From: Closterium sp. NIES-65
Taxonomy: Eukaryota; Streptophyta; Zygnematophyceae; Desmidiales; Closteriaceae
Length of the DNA: 64,000 bases
Direction of reading: 5' to 3'
Assembly: GCA_948144175.1 (NCBI GenBank)
Contig: CANXME010000043.1
Coordinates: 930,001-994,000 of the forward strand
The position numbers were made by a program, and so were the translations under genes. Below the pieces are notes generated by a model. It saw only the letters and a program-made list of their open reading frames with translations. It was not told where the DNA came from and made no database searches. This document shows, piece after piece, positions 59,301 to 64,000 of the stretch. Numbering within the stretch: position 1 is the stretch's first letter; each line of letters begins with the position of its first letter.

Positions 59301-61826
59301 AACATTCTGTTGTACCCAACCAGCAAAACGCGGTGGGGGCAGCGCATGTCACCAGAAGAGGAGAAGAGCCTGCGGAGGGAGATCAAGGCCATCAGCCCGC
59401 AGGACCTGACGGCGTTGGTGGAGGGGCTGCCTGAAGACATGTTCCTGGTCATGCGCACCGAGTGAGTGTTGGTTGGGGTAAGGGGTGGATTACCTTTCGT
59501 CCAATAAAGAGCAGACATTGCCTCTGCCCACAGGACCTGACGGCGGTGGTGGAGGGGCTGCCTGAAGACATGTTCCTCGTGATGCGCACCGAGTGAGTCG
59601 GGGAGAAGGCTGAAGTGGTTGTGGTAGTAAGGAAGGTGGTGGGAGGTCGTGGAGAATGGGCTGGTGGAGTGAGGCGGAGAGAGGGAGATACAGGTGGAGA
59701 GAATGGACGGGTATGGGGAGATCAAGGCGATCAGCCCGCAGGACCTGACGGCGGTTGTGGAGGGGCTGCCTGAAGACATGTTCCTGGTCATGCGCACCGA
59801 GTGAGTGTTGTGAGGGATGGAGAGACAGTTGTAGCTTGAAAGGTATCTTGAGCACTAGAGAGCAGTCATTGCATCAGCCCCCATTGCCTGACAGCCGTTG
59901 TGGAGGGGCTTCCCAAGGACATGTTCCTGGTGATGCGCACTAAGTGAGTGAGTGAGTGAGGGATGGAGAGACCGTTGTAGCTTGAAAGCTATCTTGTGCA
60001 CTAGAGAGAGCAGTCAGTCATCGCCTCCAGGACCTGACAGCCGTGGTGGAGGGGCTTCCCAAAGACATGTTGCTCGTGGTGCGCACCGAGTGAGTGGTAA
60101 CTGCTTGTATTGTATTGCGTGCATTAGCGAGCAGTTATTGCCGGTTTTTGAGAATTCTCAAAAACCTCTGAAGAAAGATGGACCTGATGGCCATGGTGGA
60201 GGGGCCGCCGAATGACATTCTCCTGGTGGTGTGCATGTAGTGAGTGGAGGGGAAAGGGTGTGAGGGAGGGTGTATGAGGAGCAGTGAGTGTGTGAGCGGC
60301 GTTGACGCTCTGAGTTTTTTAAGCCGAAAATGAATGTTTGCTCATTCACATCCCCCCATTCCGCCTGTTCCTCTCCTGCCATGCGACTCTCTCCCCTCCC
60401 AGCAACCTCGCCCATCACAGCGCTGGGAGCAACACCCAAGCTGAAGGCTTTGGAGGTATCGCAGCAACCTAATTCACCTTTCCTTGTGCCCTTGCCTCCC
60501 TTCCCCTGCCCCGTGTCTCCCCTCCCAGCAACCTCATCCGGCAGCACATCACAGCGCTGGGAGCGACGCCCAAGCTGATGCTCTCAATCAATAGCAACCT
60601 TCTCATTTCCCCTCCCTGTGCTGATCGTACCTGTCCTGCTCTCTGTCTCCCCTCCCAGCAACCTCATTCGGCAGCACATCACAGCGCTGGGAGCGACGCC
60701 CAAGCTGAGGCTGCAGATCAACGGACGGTTTGCTGTGGCAGGGCTGGCTGTACGGCACTCTGAAGAAGGTGAGGCTTGGTGGCGGGTAGTCGGAACAAGG
60801 TGGGTGGGTGTGTGTTGGCAGTGCAGTCGTTGCACATGCTTGCTCAAACAACTGTAGTAGAAGGGCATGCTGTCTGCTGGTCTTCTGTTGAAAGGTTTAT
60901 TTCTGAGTCCACTCAAAAATAGGCTCATCGCACACGGATTATATGTTGAGAGAATATTTGTTGCTTGGACCGGACCCGACTACCAATGATGACAACTGTA
61001 GCAGAAGGGCATGCTGTCTGCTGGTCTGCTGTTGAATGCTGAGGCTGCAGATCAATGGGCGGTTCGCTGTGGCTCAGTTGACCGCAGCTGGACTAAGTGA
61101 CTTTTGAGTCGACCCAAAAGTCACTTTGTTTTGAGTCGACTCAAAAGTCACTTTGTTTTGAGTCGACTCAAAGATCAATGGGCGGTTCGCTGTGGCTCAG
61201 TTGACCGCAACTGGACTGGCACGTTTGCACCTGGTCCTGGACCCCACTCTGTTTTGAGTCGACTGAAAACAAAGCACGGCTCCTTCTGAGTCGGCTCAAA
61301 ACAAACCACGGCTCCTTTTGCGTCGACTCAAAACACAGGCACGTTTGCACCTGGTCCTGGACCCCACTTTGTGTTCGCACCCATTGTCGCACCCCGTCTG
61401 TCTCCTTCAGGCCACCTGACATCCAACCTGGCAGCTTACCTGAGAGCACAGCTAGACTTGGCGCATTTGATGCTCAGAATTCGTAAGTCTTAATCTTCTC
61501 ACTTCACTCCTCACGTCCCTCTTCACTAACCTCATTTCCCTCTAGATTTCTCTCCATACTTACCCTCCTCACTGCAGACTGTTATGCATGTTTCTTTCTT
61601 CAAATCTTCTCACTTTTCTGCATGTTCTACTTCGCATATTCTACCTTGGCTTCTCTTTTTGTTGTTCAACTCAGGGGCATGGGAGGTTGCCCAGACAATA
61701 ATCGACTTAGTGGTTCGCTTGAAGCACTATTTGGATTTGGAGTACCTTAGGTGGCGGCAAGCTCTCATAAATGTGTTAGTCTCTTTGAACCTAGCAGATG
61801 ATAAGGCAAGAATGCTTCTGTATTAG
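50372..61826 (+). CDS. ABC1/UbiB-family atypical kinase, ADCK1-like
   Basis: Sixteen exons: 50372-50575, 50947-51048, 51310-51450, 52518-52588, 54253-54346, 54975-55052, 55540-55606, 56007-56092, 56528-56578, 56839-56886, 57702-57843, 58371-58551, 59324-59461, 60659-60768, 61411-61482, 61675-61826. All are GT-AG with consistent phases; 578 residues. The N-terminus (MLTTLRRGTLALAKRPAG) looks like a mitochondrial or plastid presequence followed by a Gly/Ala-rich membrane segment. ABC1 hallmarks in order: KxGQ (GIYIKAGQFIATLQQLP), AAAS loop (EEEAIAAASLAQVHRATLPS), VAVKVQYPRLEEQVATD (Lys and ExD), FCHGHLHGDPHPGN (catalytic loop), VLLDHGLYREMDDGF (DHG, DFG-equivalent). Members act in quinone or lipid metabolism of mitochondria and plastids; substrate here is unknown. 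Introns contain many truncated exon copies, so automatic models may mis-join. Confidence 0.88.
51530..51972 (+). repeat. three partial copies of ABC1K exon 3
   Basis: Copies of the KAGQF...LTVLQDQ segment with a GTG donor near 51532-51616 and 51712-51800, and a shorter one near 51888-51968. Unit about 175 bp, including CTGAACCTTGAACCTTATGC-type spacer. Confidence 0.9.
52075..52470. repeat. 79-bp tandem repeat with a GCGC-centred palindrome in every unit
   Basis: Palindromes GACTTTTGAGGCGCCTCAAA+AGTC (24 bp) start at 52143, 52222, 52301 and 52380, spaced exactly 79 bp. Between them lies a diverged copy of the exon 4 start (AGGCTGGGGGTCGTGTGCTC ... GTGATTGGCCGCGTGTGGAA compared with GTGATTGACCGCGTGTTCAA). 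Confidence 0.95.
52589..53877. repeat. 20-bp minisatellite, about 64 copies, growing from the exon 4 donor
   Basis: Unit GGAGGTGTGCGTGTGGTGAR, R being A or G. The first unit overlaps the exon 4 donor (AAGGAGAT|GTGAGTGTGGTGA), so the array appears to have expanded from the exon-intron junction. A second copy of the exon 4 end with GTGGGTGTGGTGAAGGAGGT follows near 53925-53990. Long minus-strand His/Thr/Pro frames are by-products. Confidence 0.97.
54420..54475 (+). repeat. partial copy of ABC1K exon 5
   Basis: Repeats the exon end (CGAGCACTGAGCGACACTGC ... GCTGTGAAG|GTGGGT). Confidence 0.8.
54528..54895 (+). repeat. four partial copies of ABC1K exon 6
   Basis: Copies near 54528-54565, 54640-54700, 54735-54790 and 54832-54893 carry GAGGAGCAGGTAGCAACGGA...ATGGGCTTTCT. 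The complete exon with donor is at 54975-55052. Units are about 95-140 bp. Confidence 0.9.
55141..55297. repeat. 30-bp-arm hairpin between direct repeats
   Basis: Arms 55172-55201 and 55236-55265 are perfectly complementary (CGGGTCACTGGTCATGAAGA.../...TCTTCATGACCAGTGACCCG), with a 34-nt loop. The ~28 bp on the left (TTTCCCACTGTTTCTGCTTG) is repeated on the right. Lies in ABC1K intron 6. Confidence 0.95.
55635..55710. repeat. inverted copy of the 20-bp minisatellite
   Basis: About four units CCTCACCACACGCACACCTC, the reverse complement of the array at 52589-53877, now in intron 7, three exons downstream. Confidence 0.9.
56155..56200 (+). repeat. partial copy of ABC1K exon 8
   Basis: CACAAGGAGGAGGTCAAAGT ... 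AAGATACTGTGG|GTGAGAG repeats the exon 8 end and donor. Confidence 0.85.
56429..56448. repeat. palindrome, TCGA centre, between direct repeats
   Basis: Perfect 20 bp. AATCGTCATAATCTCCCC and CCCCTTCTCGTTCTT occur on both sides (from about 56389 and 56475). Confidence 0.95.
56613..56636. repeat. palindrome, ACGT centre, between direct repeats
   Basis: Perfect 24 bp (GAC + TTTTGAGACGTCTCAAAA + GTC). TTTTATGTATGCACTGTGTA...GTGCTG occurs on both sides (56584 and 56637). Confidence 0.95.
56960..57185 (+). repeat. copies of ABC1K exon 10
   Basis: A near-complete copy with acceptor and donor at about 56982-57032 (IDDLEGIKKKQGLKPLG, one codon longer, in frame) and a decayed one near 57122-57180. Imperfect palindromes TTTGAGTCAATTCAAA and TTCGAGTCGACTGAA mark the junctions. 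The first could act as an alternative exon. Confidence 0.8.
57419..57645 (+). repeat. two partial copies of ABC1K exon 11
   Basis: Copies near 57419-57492 and 57567-57640 begin at an acceptor (GCGCAG) and repeat VAALLVEVFAEMVFCHGHLH. Both stop short of the PHPGN motif. Confidence 0.9.
57893..58155 (+). repeat. donor-side copies of ABC1K exon 11
   Basis: Fragments with GGCAATGTGCTCATCCAGGC and a GACATAG|GTGAG-type donor near 57897-57965, 58003-58048 and a decayed one near 58100-58150. A foldback (TCGATTTTTTAGTCGACTCA) lies between the first two. Confidence 0.85.
58240..58325 (+). repeat. partial copy of ABC1K exon 12
   Basis: Begins at acceptor CGTCACAG and repeats VLLDHGLYREMDDGF...CQLWR, but lacks a donor and the rest of the exon. 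Confidence 0.85.
58590..58812 (+). repeat. donor-side copies of ABC1K exon 12
   Basis: A near-exact copy of the exon end (YSRFLPALFTARPFQR, donor GTGGGT) at 58598-58648 and a decayed one near 58765-58805. Confidence 0.85.
58905..60245 (+). repeat. partial copies of ABC1K exon 13 on both sides of the real exon
   Basis: Acceptor-side copies near 58905-58960, 59042-59130 and 59180-59270 (MSPEEEK.LRREIKAISPQ-type). Donor-side copies near 59530-59594, 59725-59803, 59878-59945, 60025-60092 and 60175-60240 (LTAVVEGLPEDMFLVMRTE-type, mostly with GTGAG donors). The complete exon is 59324-59461. Confidence 0.85.
60143..60166. repeat. palindrome, AATT centre
   Basis: Perfect 24 bp (GGT + TTTTGAGAATTCTCAAAA + ACC), between two exon 13 donor-side copies. 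Confidence 0.95.
60400..60585 (+). repeat. acceptor-side copies of ABC1K exon 14
   Basis: Two copies (about 60400-60452 and 60527-60582) repeat CAGCAACCTC...CACAGCGCTGGGAGC before the complete exon at 60659. Spacing is about 130 bp. Confidence 0.85.
61095..61335. repeat. cluster of six palindromes in ABC1K intron 14
   Basis: TTTTGAGTCGACTCAAAA-type palindromes near 61102, 61135, 61156, 61252, 61288 and 61317, some with one mismatch. Repeated arms AGTGAC/GTCACT and direct copies of exon 14-derived GATCAATGGGCGGTTCGCTG and of GCACGTTTGCACCTGGTCCT surround them. Confidence 0.9.
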
Positions 61827-62115
61827 GCCTGATAGCCGCTATTGGAAAATGCTTAGATTTCCTTACACTGTACCTCAAATTTTAGTGAACGGCTGCAGGT
61901 ACTGTGAAAGTGTATTTGAGCGAAGCGAGACCATCATCCCTGTTATGCTTGTACCGAGGAATTCCGAACACTAATTTTCAAGCAGCAGCTCTGATTTTGG
62001 TGATGCACCTGTACAACCACGTAGACCTACGTTGCACGGAAGGCCATTCTGTAATTATTGCTGCCAGCCAGCCACGTCGCAAAGCGTCGCCACCACGGCA
62101 TTGAGCTACTAAATC
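61827..62115. other. short intergenic region
   Basis: Between the end of ABC1K and the first ATG of the next plus-strand gene. No clear TATA element was seen. Confidence 0.4.
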
Positions 62116-63918
62116 GTGGTTTCGCGTCGCGATTCGGCGACCTTAATGGCACTTCCTGCCGCCTCAGTCGCGGTATTAGGAGCATCCAAATACCGCCCTC
62201 CTACACTAACTTCAAGCACGCGTCGGACCGCTCCCGCTGGATATTTACGCAGGAACTCGCGGACCAGCTACCGCTCCACGTGCGCGAGGGTACCGGTCAG
62301 TCAATGTAGTCAACGCGGTCAAAACAGGCCGGTAGTGCACAGTGGAAGAGAACTGGAAACGCTAAGCATTGCTGAGGCGCCTAGGAAATCGTTCCACCTA
62401 TCGCAGCGTAATGATGACGGTACGACGGGAGAATTCTCGCGCCACAGCAGCGACAACCTAAGGACCTCCGCGGCTCGGGCTGCTGACGAAGACTCGCGGC
62501 GCTCCACACAGCTCGATCGAAATCTCTTCGATCTTTTACACCAATCGGACTCTTTTCCCACGTCGCAATCTCTCCTCGTAACGGCAGCGTCGTTGACAGC
62601 GGCGGCGGCGCTTGTCTTCTTGCACGTAGACAGCGCCGCAGCCGCCGCTGACGCTACCGCCGCCGCCTCAGCCGCCATTGCTGGTGGCGACGCGGCTGCC
62701 GCCGCCACCACGTGGACCAATCCCCTTCAACAGGTCGTGGCGGCGGTCGAGCAAGGCGGCGACGCGGCCGGACCGCTCGGCGGCGCCGTCTATTTCGCCG
62801 CCGCCTACGCTATCGCCGCCGTCCTTCTAGTCCCCGCTTCCATCCTAACCCTCGCGGCGGGCTACCTCTTTGGAGCCGCGCGCGGCACGGCGATCACTCT
62901 AATCGCCGCGACGCTCGGCGCGTCGGTGGCGTTCCTCGTCGCGCGGTACGCGGCGCGGCCGTTCGTGGCGCGGCAGCTCGCGGGGCGGCTCGGGGAAGGG
63001 CGGTTCGAGGCGCTGGATCGCGCAATCTCAGTGGGCGGGTGGCGTATCGTGCTGCTGTGCCGACTGTCGCCTATTTTCCCATTTTCCATCTCAAACTACG
63101 TGTTTGGTATCACAGGTAAGGTCTGATTGATGCTGCTGTGCTGAATATAACCTATTTGCCCGTTCTCACTTGGAATTGCAGGTTCCCTAGAAAAAAAAAA
63201 AAAAAAATCTGACCAGTTTTTAGTATTAATTGCTCTCATAGGTATGTTTGCTCTTTCATTTGACCACCTCCCCTCTACCCCCTTTCACCCACCCCTGGCT
63301 GGACCCTCTCTTATCATGCTCCCTGCCACTTTCGCCTATGTCTATTTGGGGGGAGCAGGCCGTGTGGCACTCAATGCGGTTACCCTGCGACGACTCAACC
63401 CCCACACCTTCCCCTCCAATGCTTCCTGCGTCCCACTTTCCCCCACCCTGACGCCAGGCATTGGGTTTTTTTTAGTACATGGCTGCTTCCTCTCTAGGCA
63501 TGCCCCCTGCCACCTTCGCCTATGCCACCTGGGTGGAGCAGGCCGGGTTGCGTTCAATGCGGTTACCGTGTGACAACTGTAAACCCCACACATTTCATTC
63601 CAATGCATCCCCCAACCCCAATCCTCATGCAGGCATCGGGTTTTTCGAGTACATGGCTGCTTCCTCCCTCGGCATGCTCCCAGCTACTTTTGCCTATGTC
63701 TACCTGGGTGGAGCAGGCCGTGTGGCTCTTGATGCGGTTACCGATGCAACCGTAACCACGACTGCTGCTGCTGGTGCTGGGTCTGGGTTGGATCCGGTGC
63801 AGGTGGGTTTGTATGTGGTGGGGGCGGTGGCAACGCTGCTGGTTACCAGAGAGGTTTCATCACGTGCGACCAAGGCACTGGAGGAAGCTGCTGCAGAAGC
63901 TTCTGCTGATGCTGCTGG

Positions 63919-63949
<31 letters not shown>

Positions 63950-63979
63950 ACTGATGGAAGGGTGGGTAAGGAGGAATAG
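62116..63979 (+). CDS. VTT-domain (TVP38/TMEM64/DedA-type) membrane protein, plastid-targeted
   Basis: Two exons, 62116-63115 and 63633-63979, phase-matched (G|GC = Gly), 448 residues, TAG stop. Met-11 (62146, MALPAASVAVLGASKYRPPT) is an alternative start. The first ~140 residues are Ser/Arg/Thr-rich without acidic clusters at the very start, as in plastid transit peptides. Membrane segments: SLLVTAASLTAAAALVFLHV, AVYFAAAYAIAAVLLVPASI-TLAAGYLFG and TAITLIAATLGASVAFLVAR. VTT/SNARE-assoc landmarks: PASILTLAAGYLFGAARG, ARYAARPFVARQL, GWRIVLLCRLSPIFPFSISN, YVFGIT, then GIGFFEYMAASSLGMLPATF, AYVYLGGAGR. The C-terminus has one more membrane segment and an Ala-rich stretch. The family includes lipid scramblases; the role here is not known. 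Confidence 0.85.
63285..63575 (+). repeat. two partial copies of exon 2 of the VTT gene
   Basis: Copies near 63295-63385 and 63460-63570 carry CTGCCACTTTCGCCTATG...GGAGCAGGCCG...AATGCGGTTACC. The second also has the acceptor-side GCATTGGGTTTTTTTTAGTA, where the frame hits a stop. Units about 165 bp. Confidence 0.85.
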
Positions 63980-64000
63980 ATCTGCTGCTGCCGCTGATGG

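Noticed and set aside
13830-61335. The palindromes as ordinary transcription terminators or restriction-linker remnants
   Set aside because: Not terminators: they lie in both orientations and within introns. The linker idea (centres form EcoRI, SalI, AatII and NarI sites) is weakened by locus-specific outer arms and by mutated copies, but it is kept as an artefact test rather than a conclusion.

Overview
The window looks like nuclear DNA of a streptophyte green alga, or at least a green-lineage eukaryote. Host genes have many GT-AG introns, and their products are plant-type: CRT-like plastid transporters, a plant-type 2-carboxyarabinitol-1-phosphatase-like enzyme, an ABC1/ADCK1-type kinase-like protein, a VTT/TVP38 membrane protein and DOMON proteins. 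A desmid such as Closterium is my guess from the style of gene and retroelement; the sequence alone does not prove it.

Layout. 1-6275: a nest of LTR retroelements, all on the minus strand. A decayed Ty3/gypsy element (5' LTR 5947-6275) was broken by a copia-type element (5' LTR 1478-1606, gag running off the left edge) and by a 1.4-kb TRIM-like element (3391-4811, 5-bp target duplication). 6469-10417: minus-strand DOMON-domain genes, one intronless and secreted, one with a 405-codon Ser/Gly linker exon, plus exon debris. 12282-27764 and 31710-42930: two paralogous 11-exon CRT-like transporter genes (called CLT-a and CLT-b here) in a large tandem segmental duplication. A 5.8-kb copia element sits in an intron of CLT-a and a 2.9-kb hAT transposon in the matching intron of CLT-b. 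29075-30170: a broken 3' end of a histidine-phosphatase gene; its intact relative is at 44221-48722. 50372-61826 (plus): a 16-exon ABC1K gene. 62116-63979 (plus): a two-exon VTT-domain gene.

The striking feature is how the introns are built. Nearly every multi-exon gene carries between its real exons several tandem, truncated copies of the neighbouring exon, usually keeping one splice site. Many minisatellites are expansions of exon/intron junctions; one 42-bp array repeats a 3' splice acceptor about 15 times. At many duplication junctions sits a short palindrome of the form TTTTGAG-NNNN-CTCAAAA, with AATT, TCGA, ACGT or GCGC in the centre and locus-specific outer arms, flanked by direct copies of the same 20-80 bp. 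I know of no described element of this kind. It is the best candidate here for an undescribed element or duplication mechanism, provided assembly artefacts are excluded.

Exon structures were assembled by hand from splice sites, reading phase and remembered family sequence; no alignment or transcript data were available.
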